The notes under the pieces are model-generated. The model was not told the origin of the DNA, ran no database searches, and saw only the letters and a program-made list of their open reading frames with translations. Shown in pieces: positions 42,476 through 50,874 of a DNA stretch of 64,000 nt (position 1 is the first letter of the stretch; every line of letters starts with the position of its first letter). The DNA is from Psychrobacter pygoscelis (GTDB lineage Bacteria > Pseudomonadota > Gammaproteobacteria > Pseudomonadales > Moraxellaceae). The stretch is taken from positions 124,001 through 188,000 of the forward strand of contig NZ_RQRU01000004.1 of assembly GCF_004335015.1 (NCBI RefSeq). Direction: 5' to 3'. The translations under genes and the position numbers were made by a program.

Positions 42476-42697
42476 ATGACAACACAAATAGAAATGCCAG
42501 AGCACCTACAGCGCATGATTGTTGAAAAGAAAGAGCTGAAAGCTAGGTTGGTGAAATTGATTGAGTTTTTAGACAAAGGACAGCCTGAATTCATTGATGA
42601 TACGCAATGGCGGTTACTTGATGACCAATACGAGCACATGAAAGCCTATCACTCGGTGTTGAGTCAGCGCATTACAGATGCTATAGACAATCTATAG
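42476..42697 (+). CDS. Small phage protein, crAss001_48-related type
   Basis: 73 residues from ATG 42476 (MTTQIEMPEHLQRM). The pattern of a helical hairpin (EHLQRMIVEKKELKARLVKLIEFLD ... LLDDQYEHMKAYHSVLSQRI) matches a widespread small phage protein family of unknown function. An in-frame start at 42446 lies within the terminator and is unlikely. It lies immediately before the terminase genes. Confidence 0.7.
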   Translation: MTTQIEMPEHLQRMIVEKKELKARLVKLIEFLDKGQPEFIDDTQWRLLDDQYEHMKAYHSVLSQRITDAIDNL

Positions 42698-42710
42698 CAA
42701 ATTCCACAGC

Positions 42711-42732
42711 CCCGCCATTGAGCGGGCTTTTT
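42711..42732 (+). terminator. Terminator before terS
   Basis: CCCGC, loop CATTGA, GCGGG followed by CTTTTT. The bases after it (ACGTCTA) repeat those after the previous terminator. Confidence 0.78.
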
Positions 42733-42756
42733 ACGTCTACAGCTTAGGAGGTAAGC

Positions 42757-43371
42757 ATGTCACAGTCTAAAAAGCTTACTGCTAAGCAAGCACTTTTTGT
42801 GCTTGAGTATATCAAAGACTTTAACGGCGGCCGTGCAGCACGTGACGCAGGATTTAGCGCAAAGACCGCTGACCAGCAAGCGTGGAAGCTGCTACAGATG
42901 CCGCATATACAGCAAGCAATTGATGGCGCTATTGCTGAGCGTAAAGAGCGCTTACGCATCGACGCAGACAATGTTTTGTGGCAGTGGTGGCAGATTGCTA
43001 CGGCTGATTATAACGAGCTGTCTAGCGTTAAGCGTGTGGCATGTGGCTGGTGTTGGGGCGGAGCATTGACCGATGAAGATGAGACGGCGGTAGTCAATCC
43101 AAATGAAGCGCCTGACCCTGATTGCCCAAAATGCAAAGGCGAGGGCGCACCTTATGTGCATATCGCTGACACCACTAAATTATCGCCTGCTGCTAAATTG
43201 GTCTACCAAGGTGCCAAGGCTACCAAATTTGGGATTGAGGTTACGACAGCTGACAGAATGAAAGCGCTAGACAATGTAGCAAGGCACTTGGGGATGTTTA
43301 AAGACAAAGTGGAGCATACGGGTGCGGATGGCGCTGAACTGTTTCCATCTATAACGGTTAAATATGAATGA
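42757..43371 (+). CDS. Terminase small subunit
   Basis: Recognises phage DNA for headful packaging. 204 residues. The N-terminal LTAKQALFVLEYIKDFNGGRAARDAGFSAKTADQQAWKLL is the terminase_2-type HTH, and the C-terminal KALDNVARHLGMF is the conserved oligomerisation helix. Between them (~95-130) is an insertion with CGWCWGG and CPKCKG, two CxxC knuckles likely to bind zinc. GGAGG precedes the start. It overlaps the large subunit gene by 8 bases. Confidence 0.9.
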   Translation: MSQSKKLTAKQALFVLEYIKDFNGGRAARDAGFSAKTADQQAWKLLQMPHIQQAIDGAIAERKERLRIDADNVLWQWWQIATADYNELSSVKRVACGWCWGGALTDEDETAVVNPNEAPDPDCPKCKGEGAPYVHIADTTKLSPAAKLVYQGAKATKFGIEVTTADRMKALDNVARHLGMFKDKVEHTGADGAELFPSITVKYE

Positions 43372-44638
43372 TGTTGCTATCTCGTTTCCCAAAAAGTTTG
43401 CAGCATTTGACAAGCCTAGTCGCTATAAATTTGCCCGTGGTGGCCGAGGTAGCGCTAAGTCTTGGACGGTAGCGCGCAAACTCTTATTAATCGGCGGCCA
43501 AAGCCCTAAGCGCATCTTGTGCACTCGTGAGGTTCAAAAGTCAATCAAGCAGTCAGTACACCAGCTTTTAAAAGACCAAGTGACAGCGCTAGGGCTTGGT
43601 GGCTTCTATAATGTATTAGAGACTGAAATCAGAGGTAAAAACGGTACTCGAATCTACTTTAGCGGCCTAAGTGACCAGACCGTTGATAGTATCAAGTCCT
43701 TTGAGGGCGTGGATATCTGTTGGATTGAAGAAGGACAAGCAATCACAGATAAGTCACTCAAGATTTTAGCGCCAACAATCCGTGCTAAAGGCTCAGAAAT
43801 TTGGGTGACTTACAACCCACAGCTAGATACTGACCCCATCCATGTTTTAGCCAATAGTGGCCGTAGCGATGTTATTACTATTGATGTCAATTGGTATGAT
43901 AATCCGTGGTTTCCCGAAGTGCTTAACAATGAGCGTCTAGAAGCTAAGGCTGCGCTATCAAAGGCTGAGTACGAACATATCTGGGAGGGTAAGTGTATGC
44001 CAGCCGTTGAGGGTGCTATTTATTTCAATGAGATTGCAGACGCGGAAGCTAAAGGTCGTGTAACTCTACTCCCTTATGACCCCATGCTTAAAGTACATAC
44101 GATCTGGGACTTAGGGTTTAATGACTCAATGTTTATCTTGTTTGCACAGCGCCTTGCGTCAGAAGTGCGAATTATTGATGCAATTGAGGATAACAGGCGC
44201 ACGTTAGTTAGCTATGTAACTGAGGATGTAGCACCTCGTAACTATAACTGGGGTGATGACTGGCTACCACACGATGGTTTTGCCAAGCGTCATCAAAGTG
44301 GAAAGTCTGACGCTGAGGTTATGAGGTTGCTAGGGCGTAATGTGGCTCAAATACCAAACATGGAGGTTGAGGCGGGGATTCGTCGAGGTCGTGAGGTGTT
44401 CCCTCGCATTTACTTCAATAAAGAATCCGAGGGCGTTATGCGACTTGTGGAGTGCTTAAAGCGATACCGTAGGCATGTCAGCAAATCCACAGGGGAGCCA
44501 AGCCGACCTGTTCATGATGAATACAGCCATGGAGCTGATGCATTTAGATACTTGTGCATTGTGTCTGACAAGCTAACCAATCACAACCAAGACGACCTGC
44601 CACCACAACCCATCCCCACAGTAACAAGTTATTGGTAA
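43364..44638 (+). CDS. Terminase large subunit (PBSX/Terminase_3 type)
   Basis: ATP-driven packaging motor and headful nuclease, 424 residues. The Walker A-like RGGRGSAKSW is near residue 25 and Walker B (VDICWIEEG) near 118. The RNase H-like nuclease part has TIWDLGFNDS (~245) and HDEYSHGADAFRYL (~386), supplying metal-binding aspartates. It directly follows the small subunit. Confidence 0.93.
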   Translation: MNDVAISFPKKFAAFDKPSRYKFARGGRGSAKSWTVARKLLLIGGQSPKRILCTREVQKSIKQSVHQLLKDQVTALGLGGFYNVLETEIRGKNGTRIYFSGLSDQTVDSIKSFEGVDICWIEEGQAITDKSLKILAPTIRAKGSEIWVTYNPQLDTDPIHVLANSGRSDVITIDVNWYDNPWFPEVLNNERLEAKAALSKAEYEHIWEGKCMPAVEGAIYFNEIADAEAKGRVTLLPYDPMLKVHTIWDLGFNDSMFILFAQRLASEVRIIDAIEDNRRTLVSYVTEDVAPRNYNWGDDWLPHDGFAKRHQSGKSDAEVMRLLGRNVAQIPNMEVEAGIRRGREVFPRIYFNKESEGVMRLVECLKRYRRHVSKSTGEPSRPVHDEYSHGADAFRYLCIVSDKLTNHNQDDLPPQPIPTVTSYW

Positions 44639-44643
44639 TCAAT

Positions 44644-46818
44644 ATGAGCAAGCAAACAGACTTACACCAGCGCTTGCTAGAGCGCATTGATGTAGACTTT
44701 GATCAGTCACAAGAGAACCAAAAAGAATCTTACGATGACCGCCGATTCTGCTTTGTTTCAGGTGCTCAGTGGGATGGTGACATTGGGCGTCAATTCGAGG
44801 GCCGACCAAAGTTCGAGTTTAATAAAATCCAACTTAGTGTTATCCGCATCTACAACGAATGGGCTAAAAACCGATTTACTGTAGAGTTTCGCCCGAAAAA
44901 CCATATTGCCGATGCTGACACTGCCGAGACACTGCAAAACCTCTTTAGGGCTGACGAGCGAGATAGTAACGCCGATGAAGCTTACAGTACTGCTTTTTTT
45001 GAAGGAATCAGTGGCGGAATTAGTGCGGTCATGCTTAAAGCTGAGTATGAAGATGAATATAGTGATGAAGATGATCATCAGAGAATCAGAATCAAACCCA
45101 TCTTTGAAGCTGACACTTGCGTCTATTGGGATGCAAACGCTAAGCGCTACGACAAGGCGGATGCTAATCATGTGACAATCGTCACATCAATGAGTAAATC
45201 AGCTTTTGAAGCAAAGTATCACAAAGAGCCATGCAGTTTTGACAATTTGCAAGGTATGCGATTTGATTGGCGAAATGGTGACAGTATCAAAGTTGCTGAA
45301 CACTACGAATTAACAGAAAACAAAGTCGATATTATCAAGCTTGAGCATGAGCACGCCGACCCTGTAACGCTTGATGTGCCAAATAAAAAAGACGCCGAAG
45401 AAGTTGCAGAGTTTGAACAAGAGCTTGATTCGTTGTTGGCTCAAGGCTATGAGGTTGTTCTCGAAAAGAAAATCAAGCGCCGAGTAGTTAAAGGCTATGT
45501 GCTCGACGGTAGCGGCATTATTGAGAAACTAGGCGTCATAGCGGGCGACTATCTGCCAATAGCACCGTTTTATGGCAAGCGCATGTATATCAGTGGTCGC
45601 GAGGTCACTCAAGGGCACGTTCGACTGTCTCGTGACGCTCAGATTGCTTATAACGTCAAGATGTCAGGCTTGATTGACTTGGCGAGTCGCCCTCAAGATG
45701 AGATACCTATCTTTACACCTGCACAGATCGCAGGTCATGAATTTATCTGGGCGAATAAAGAGGTTAAGCGCAAGCCGTACCTCACGATTAATCCAACTAA
45801 GGACGGCAATGGCAACATGGTCGCAGTGGGGCCGCAGGCTTACACCAAGTCGCCGCAGATACCACAAGCCATGGGCGCTTTGATTGACAAAGCAGGGCAA
45901 GATATAGCCGAGCTGACGGGCAACCAAGCGAACGGCGAGCAGCTAGTCTCTAACGTCTCGACGCAAGCGGTCGAAATGGTGCAGGATAAGGTAGACGCTC
46001 AGGCTTATATCTATCTTGATAACTTTGCTAAGACCATGGCGCATGTTGGCCGGATTTGGCTATCAATGGCCAAAACCATTTACGACGAAGAACAGCGTGA
46101 AATGACGGGCTTGACTCATGATGATCAAGATGTTGATATTGTCATCAACAAGCCGACCATCAAAGACGGCAAACTTGCGTATGAAAACGACTTGCAAGGC
46201 GGCACGTACAAAGTAACGGTTGATGTTGGCGAAGCGTTTGCGACTCAGCGAGACAAGACGATTAAGCGTCTGCTCAACTTAGTGCCGATGATTACCGACC
46301 CACAGCAGCAGTCCGCACTACTCAATACCATCTTGGCCAACCAAGAAGGCGAAGGGTTGCAAGACCTCAGAAAATGGGCACGTAAGAATCTTATCAGCAT
46401 GCAAATTGTTGAGCCTAACGAAGAGGAGCAAAAAGAACTCGCAGCAGCTCAAGCAGCAGCCAGTCAGCAACCGCCATCAGCGCAAGACCAATGGATGGAA
46501 GCAGAGGCCGCTAAAGCTCATGCTAATGCTGAGAAAGCTAAAGCTGACGTTCAAAAAACACTTGCCGAGGTTGACGAGACACGAGCTGATACTGCTAAGA
46601 CGATGTTTGAGATACAAAAGGAGCAGCAGCAAGTGCAGCAGACGATGGAGCAGATGATGGCTATCTTGCAAGCCATGCAGCAATCTCAAATGCAGAGTGA
46701 GCAGCAGATCAAGCAAGAGGTGACGCCTCCACCGATGCCGCCCATGGGCGAAATGCCTGCGCCGCCAGCGGGTATGCCTGATATAGAGCAAATGCCGCCT
46801 GAGGAGCTAATGCGATGA
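44644..46818 (+). CDS. Portal protein, P22 gp1-like
   Basis: 724 residues from ATG 44644 (a TTG 12 bases earlier is in frame), the size of P22 portal (725). The N-terminus (YDDRRFCFVSGAQWDGDIGRQFEGRPKFEFNKI) and the core (GKRMYISGREVTQGHVRLSRDAQIAYN) match the P22 portal family. The last ~130 residues are Gln/Ala-rich coiled coil ending in a Pro/Met-rich tail, corresponding to the barrel region. It forms the dodecameric DNA gate of the head. Confidence 0.9.
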   Translation: MSKQTDLHQRLLERIDVDFDQSQENQKESYDDRRFCFVSGAQWDGDIGRQFEGRPKFEFNKIQLSVIRIYNEWAKNRFTVEFRPKNHIADADTAETLQNLFRADERDSNADEAYSTAFFEGISGGISAVMLKAEYEDEYSDEDDHQRIRIKPIFEADTCVYWDANAKRYDKADANHVTIVTSMSKSAFEAKYHKEPCSFDNLQGMRFDWRNGDSIKVAEHYELTENKVDIIKLEHEHADPVTLDVPNKKDAEEVAEFEQELDSLLAQGYEVVLEKKIKRRVVKGYVLDGSGIIEKLGVIAGDYLPIAPFYGKRMYISGREVTQGHVRLSRDAQIAYNVKMSGLIDLASRPQDEIPIFTPAQIAGHEFIWANKEVKRKPYLTINPTKDGNGNMVAVGPQAYTKSPQIPQAMGALIDKAGQDIAELTGNQANGEQLVSNVSTQAVEMVQDKVDAQAYIYLDNFAKTMAHVGRIWLSMAKTIYDEEQREMTGLTHDDQDVDIVINKPTIKDGKLAYENDLQGGTYKVTVDVGEAFATQRDKTIKRLLNLVPMITDPQQQSALLNTILANQEGEGLQDLRKWARKNLISMQIVEPNEEEQKELAAAQAAASQQPPSAQDQWMEAEAAKAHANAEKAKADVQKTLAEVDETRADTAKTMFEIQKEQQQVQQTMEQMMAILQAMQQSQMQSEQQIKQEVTPPPMPPMGEMPAPPAGMPDIEQMPPEELMR

Positions 46819-46943
46819 ATATTAACCTAGAAAAATTGTATTGGCTTGTATTAATACCATTACTTTTATTGGTTGCAGCTTTTGTAAACACTGAAAAAAT
46901 TGGATTGCAAAAAGCCGAATCTCACAAAAATTGCGGTAACTAA
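46815..46943 (+). CDS. Tiny membrane protein (42 residues)
   Basis: Its ATG overlaps the portal stop (ATGA). The product has a short cytosolic start, one hydrophobic helix (~9-24, YWLVLIPLLLLVAAFV) and a polar tail ending HKNCGN. It may be real because of the coupling; function unknown. Confidence 0.5.
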   Translation: MNINLEKLYWLVLIPLLLLVAAFVNTEKIGLQKAESHKNCGN

Positions 46944-46955
46944 ATAAATCTAATT

Positions 46956-46985
46956 AAAGCCCCCTCATTCGAGCGGGGCTTTTTT
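46956..46985 (+). terminator. Terminator between portal and scaffold genes
   Basis: AAAGCCCC, 11-base loop, GGGGCTTT followed by TTT. It lies ~55 bases before the scaffold gene. Confidence 0.8.
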
Positions 46986-47040
46986 AATGCCCGAATTTTA
47001 ACAACGGCGACCAGATGCCATAATCTGAGGAGTAATAACA

Positions 47041-47937
47041 ATGAGTGAGTATGACGACGACAATGTAGAGTATGACGATATCGACGAACAAGAGGAAGCT
47101 ACTGAGACCGAGCCGGAAGCTGACGAATTGCCCGATGATGTCGATGATACAGACGAAGACGGTGAAGAACCCGATGCCGAATCTGATGAAGAAGATGACC
47201 CAGCCGATGATGAGCTGGGTTTTTCTTTTGATGACGACGAAGAAGGCGAAGGCGGCGACCCTTACGCTGGTCAGGAGGCCCCGCAGTGGGTCAAAGACCT
47301 GCGGAAAAAGAACCGTGAGCTTGAGCGACAGAAGCGAGAGCTTGAAGCCAAGGTGGGAATCAATAGTCAGCAGCCAGTGTTGCGCGAGAAGCCAACACTA
47401 GAAGACTTTGACTATGACTCTGACGCTTTTGAGCAAGAGTTGCTTGCTTGGCATACCGAAAAACAGCAGTACGAGCAAAAGGTGCAGCAAGAACAGCAGA
47501 AATATCAGCAATATGACGAGCGTTATAAAGCTGATGTAGATGCAATCCGTACCAAAGCCGATGACTACGATGAAGTAGAGGGCGTGGTCATCGATACGCT
47601 GCCTGAAGTCAAGCAGGCCATGCTCAAGATGCTATGCGACAACCCTGCAAAGATGGCTTATACGCTGGGCAAGTCGCCTAATAAATTAGCAGAGCTGTCA
47701 AAGCTTGACGAGCCGCAATTTATTAAACAAATCGTACTCTTGGAGCAAAAAATGTCGCAATCTAAAACTAAGTCTAAATCACGAAACCCCAACAAGCCAA
47801 AGCCTACAAGCCACGAATTAACGGGTGGTGCAGGCGGTGGCGATACTCAATTAGCAAAACTTGAAGCGCAAGCGGAAAAAACTGGCGACCGGTCTAAAGT
47901 CGTCGCTTACAAGCGCTCGCTTCGTAACAAATCTTAA
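47041..47937 (+). CDS. Scaffold-like head assembly protein
   Basis: 298 residues. The first ~85 are extremely acidic (Asp/Glu), the middle (~88-180) is a charged coiled coil, and the C-terminal ~60 residues are basic (SKTKSKSRNPNKPKPTS), the general build of P22 gp8-type scaffolds whose basic end contacts the coat. Position between portal and coat genes supports this. GAGGAG precedes the ATG. Confidence 0.8.
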   Translation: MSEYDDDNVEYDDIDEQEEATETEPEADELPDDVDDTDEDGEEPDAESDEEDDPADDELGFSFDDDEEGEGGDPYAGQEAPQWVKDLRKKNRELERQKRELEAKVGINSQQPVLREKPTLEDFDYDSDAFEQELLAWHTEKQQYEQKVQQEQQKYQQYDERYKADVDAIRTKADDYDEVEGVVIDTLPEVKQAMLKMLCDNPAKMAYTLGKSPNKLAELSKLDEPQFIKQIVLLEQKMSQSKTKSKSRNPNKPKPTSHELTGGAGGGDTQLAKLEAQAEKTGDRSKVVAYKRSLRNKS

Positions 47938-47952
47938 TTTAAGGAGGCCTAA

Positions 47953-49227
47953 ATGGCTGGAACTGGCAAATTAACTAAGCAAGAGATTGTAGCTTTTGAT
48001 GATATGGTCGAAGGCTTTGAAGAAGCGCTTGTTTACACTCAGGCGGCTAAGGTCTATCCACTGCCTAGCGGTCGTGTCGCTTTACGCGGGAATGATACTA
48101 TCTGGCGGCCTATGCCTAAGCAAATCATATCACAAGAAGGACTAAACCAAAAAGGCAACTTTGTCACTCCAACTGAGCTTGCTGCGCCTGTTAGTGTTGA
48201 TCGCAATCGCTCAGTGCCTTTTTCCGTGCATCCAAGCGAGTTGCGCGATGAAAGCGCGATGAAAGAATGGGGCGATTCTGCGAAAATCACGTTGGCTAGT
48301 AAGGTTAATGATGCCTTACGCCGTGAAGCTGCTTTTTATTCATCAATCGTTGATGTACGAGCTGGAGCGCCTACAGGCTTCCGTGACGTGGCAACAATGA
48401 AGGCTAAGCTAGACCGTCTGGGCGTTCGCGGCACTAATCGCATGGGCTTTTACTCATCTACCGCAATGATTGATATGGCTGACAACTTAGCCAGTCGTCA
48501 AAATCTCATTGGCAAAACCGCCACCGCTTACGAAGAAGCTTATGTAAATCGTATTGCAGGCGTAAGCATACATGAAGATGATTCACCTGTATGGTTGAGC
48601 GCGTCTACTGTCACTGGCGCAACTATTGCGGCTGCTAATCAGCGCCACATCCCTACTGCCACCAAAAAAAACGAGGTCAATGGCAACCAAACCAACGTTG
48701 ATAACCGTAGTATGATGTTAACAGTTGCTAAAACTAGCGGCACATGGAAGGTGGGCGATGCCTTTACCATCGCGGGCGTTTATGCGGTGCATGATAAAAA
48801 CAAAACCAACACGGGCGACCTAAAAACGTTTCGTGTGATTGGTGTTGAGTCCGATTCACGTATTGAGGTTGTGCCTGCAATTGTGGCAGCTAACCATCCG
48901 GCTGCTACAGCATCTGAGCAAGCATATCAAAACGTGTCGGACACTCCTGCGAACGGAGCTGCTATCACCATGCTCAACAAGCGTGACACAGCCGTCAATA
49001 CGTTGTTTGTCAAAGATGCTTTAGAGATCGTTCCTTCAACATTAGGGCTTGACCCTCGTGATGGGTGGTATACCACTAAGGCGCGGTTGAGTAATGGCCT
49101 GGAGGTTTACTACAGCCGCCAAGGTGACATTGACGACCTTAGCATCAAATGCCGCTATGACGTGGTGTTTGGTACAGCACTACTTAACCCCGAAATGGGC
49201 GGCATTCAACTATTTGAACAAGGCTAG
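47953..49227 (+). CDS. Major capsid protein, P22 coat (gp5) family
   Basis: 424 residues, near P22 gp5 (430). The N-terminal half (VYPLPSGRVALRGNDTIWRPMPKQ, VPFSVHPSELRD, KVNDALRREAAFYSS) is typical of P22-type coat proteins of the HK97 fold. The insertion domain (~215-280) is more divergent. AAGGAGG lies 6 bases before the ATG, a strong site that fits a very abundant protein. Confidence 0.92.
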   Translation: MAGTGKLTKQEIVAFDDMVEGFEEALVYTQAAKVYPLPSGRVALRGNDTIWRPMPKQIISQEGLNQKGNFVTPTELAAPVSVDRNRSVPFSVHPSELRDESAMKEWGDSAKITLASKVNDALRREAAFYSSIVDVRAGAPTGFRDVATMKAKLDRLGVRGTNRMGFYSSTAMIDMADNLASRQNLIGKTATAYEEAYVNRIAGVSIHEDDSPVWLSASTVTGATIAAANQRHIPTATKKNEVNGNQTNVDNRSMMLTVAKTSGTWKVGDAFTIAGVYAVHDKNKTNTGDLKTFRVIGVESDSRIEVVPAIVAANHPAATASEQAYQNVSDTPANGAAITMLNKRDTAVNTLFVKDALEIVPSTLGLDPRDGWYTTKARLSNGLEVYYSRQGDIDDLSIKCRYDVVFGTALLNPEMGGIQLFEQG

Positions 49228-49238
49228 GAGGTTAACCA

Positions 49239-49430
49239 ATGGTACAACCAGTATTAACAGTGGGTGATAAGAGTGAAGATGCTAAAACAGGTCTGCATTA
49301 CTGCATGATAAAAGCAGATGGCAAAGATGTGATGGAGGGTGTAGGCGATACGCCATACCAAGCTAAGCGAAACGCAGTTGCCAAGTACCGTAAGGAAAAC
49401 CCATTAGCGTTTTTAGATATTCCTGAGTAG
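49239..49430 (+). CDS. Small protein after the coat gene, unknown
   Basis: 63 residues with GDTPYQAKRNAVAKYRKENP near the C-terminus. AGGAGG stands before the start. Its place right after the coat gene suggests a head-completion or decoration role, but no family was recognised. Confidence 0.6.
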   Translation: MVQPVLTVGDKSEDAKTGLHYCMIKADGKDVMEGVGDTPYQAKRNAVAKYRKENPLAFLDIPE

Positions 49431-49457
49431 AGATTAATTACCGAGATTTATAGTTAT

Positions 49458-49481
49458 ATGCGCTGTCTACGGACGGCGCAT
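49458..49481. repeat. 10-bp hairpin upstream of the moron promoter
   Basis: ATGCGCTGTC, loop TACG, GACGGCGCAT with one G-T pair. No T run follows, so it is not a classic terminator; it may stabilise the 3' end of the coat transcript. Confidence 0.6.
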
Positions 49482-49495
49482 ATTGCGATAGATTT

Positions 49496-49504
49496 TGCTA
49501 TAAT
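49496..49504 (+). promoter_or_regulatory. Extended -10 promoter inside the head operon
   Basis: TG-C-TATAAT, a perfect extended -10, ~24 bases before the start codon at 49528. No strong -35 is seen. Confidence 0.7.
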
Positions 49505-49527
49505 AACCTTACAAACTGGAGGTTTTT

Positions 49528-49764
49528 ATGAGTATTGTGGTTAGGTTTGAGTTGACCGAATCCGAGGCGCAGCAGTTAGCTAAAATCGTAGCCGAACATA
49601 GTTTTTTAATGTCTGCAAATAGTAAAAACTTAAACAAGCAGGGTAAAGCAAGTCTTAGTGAGCTTTTGTCAGCGCAGGCTAAAATTAACACCGCCATAGC
49701 TGAGCATATAGTATGCAGTGCTGATGACGTAGTGCGATGCACTACACCGGAGTTTTATCAATAG
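49528..49764 (+). CDS. Moron-type small protein, unknown
   Basis: 78 residues, alpha-helical, soluble, no known motif. It has its own extended -10 promoter, a strong GGAGG site and a terminator (49877-49902) behind it, while lying among head genes. That is the definition of a phage moron expressed in the lysogen. Confidence 0.65.
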   Translation: MSIVVRFELTESEAQQLAKIVAEHSFLMSANSKNLNKQGKASLSELLSAQAKINTAIAEHIVCSADDVVRCTTPEFYQ

Positions 49765-49876
49765 TAGTGCATAATGAGTCGATTAATATCAGCTGCAGAA
49801 GCTAGAAGTATGACAATAGTAAAGCTGAAGTAAGTGGCATTAAAATATCTTGGTAGAAGCTAAAGTTAAACGCAAT

Positions 49877-49902
49877 AAAAAACCCCACTATGGGGTTTTT
49901 TT
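49877..49902 (+). terminator. Terminator after the moron
   Basis: AAAAAACCCCA, loop CTA, TGGGGTTTTTT, 11-bp perfect stem with T tail. Confidence 0.88.
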
Positions 49903-49928
49903 ATTGCCTAAAAATAAGGACTAACACT

Positions 49929-50462
49929 ATGTCAAAAATGATGATTTACGCAGCGCTAGGCGCAGTTGGCGGCACTATTGAAAACGTTTGGGGCGTTGAG
50001 ATGCGAACCGACCTTATCGACCCTACCGATGCTGAAGCGGTTGAAAAAGCCAAAGCAGACGGTTGGCACAATTCTCCACAGCCTGTGATTGATGAAATCG
50101 AAGGTCAAAAGCTCAAGGCTCAAAACAAAGCGCTAGGAACCGCTGTCGGTGAGCTACAGCTTAAAGAACACGTTGAACAGCTAAAAACTGAAAACAAAGA
50201 ACTAAAAGAGCGCCACAAAGAACTTGAATTGCAGCTATCCACTGCGTTAACTGAGATTGCAGGTTATGAGGTGAAGGTTAAAGATCTGAAAGATAAGCTG
50301 GCCATCTATGAGACCGCTAAAGACACCGACGGCGATGGCAAGGTCTCTTATGACGAGATGACCGCTGATGAGCTGCGAGCGCTATTAGACCAGCGGAAAG
50401 TTGAGTATAAAGCACGTGATAGCAAGTCAGATTTAGTCCAAAAAGCACAAGACAGCGAGTAA
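49929..50462 (+). CDS. Phage structural-region protein with EF-hand-like loop and HeH/LEM end
   Basis: 177 residues from ATG 49929 (MSKMMIYAALG); an in-frame ATG at 49890 lies in the terminator. A coiled coil fills ~60-125. DTDGDGKVSYDE (~129-140) matches the DxDxDG calcium-binding EF-hand loop. The last ~40 residues (MTADELRALLDQRKVEYKARDSKSDLVQKA) look like a HeH/LEM or SAP-like helix-turn-helix found at the ends of phage head-tail proteins. Position before gp4 suggests a head-completion part. Confidence 0.65.
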   Translation: MSKMMIYAALGAVGGTIENVWGVEMRTDLIDPTDAEAVEKAKADGWHNSPQPVIDEIEGQKLKAQNKALGTAVGELQLKEHVEQLKTENKELKERHKELELQLSTALTEIAGYEVKVKDLKDKLAIYETAKDTDGDGKVSYDEMTADELRALLDQRKVEYKARDSKSDLVQKAQDSE

Positions 50463-50465
50463 ATC

Positions 50466-50873
50466 ATGATCACTAAGCGAGACATAGTTGACCGAGCTTT
50501 TAAGCTTTTAGCCATGTCTGGCTATGAGCTTGATGATTCGCCAGAGGATGAGCAAGACATTGTACAGACGCTCGATGACTTGATGGCTGAGATTCAGACT
50601 GACAATTGCCATTTTGGCTATATCGTGTCTGATATGGTCGATAGCTACCTGGGCGACGAGGCGGGCATCAAGCGAGATGCTGTCTCAGGCATCGCTCATA
50701 AGCTTGCGCTGCGAATCTGTAGTCTGTATGGCAAAGTGCCGCCGCCTCTGCTTGTCAATCAAGCCGACGACGCTTACAACGCTCTGCTGACTCGCTATCA
50801 AAAGATACCTGATGCGGTAAGTGCTACAAAAACTTGGCAGTTTGGTTCGGGTAATAAAGTTAGGTGGTGGTGA
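50466..50873 (+). CDS. Tail accessory factor, P22 gp4-like
   Basis: 135 residues; P22 gp4 is 166. ITKRDIVDRAFKLLAMSGYE and ALRICSLYGKVPPPLLVNQADDAYNALL fit the packaged-DNA stabilisation gp4 family, which binds below the portal after packaging. P22 gp4 also has a lysozyme activity that I cannot see here. It is followed directly by the gp10-like gene. Confidence 0.8.
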   Translation: MITKRDIVDRAFKLLAMSGYELDDSPEDEQDIVQTLDDLMAEIQTDNCHFGYIVSDMVDSYLGDEAGIKRDAVSGIAHKLALRICSLYGKVPPPLLVNQADDAYNALLTRYQKIPDAVSATKTWQFGSGNKVRWW

Positions 50874-50874
50874 T

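Noticed and set aside
46477..46791. 104-codon minus-strand ORF rich in His/Leu/Arg
   Set aside because: A shadow of the Gln-rich portal C-terminus; composition is explained by the opposite strand.
49774..49833. 19-residue ORF starting MSRLISAAEARSMT
   Set aside because: Resembles the N-terminus of some phage proteins but stops at once; too short to call beyond a possible remnant.
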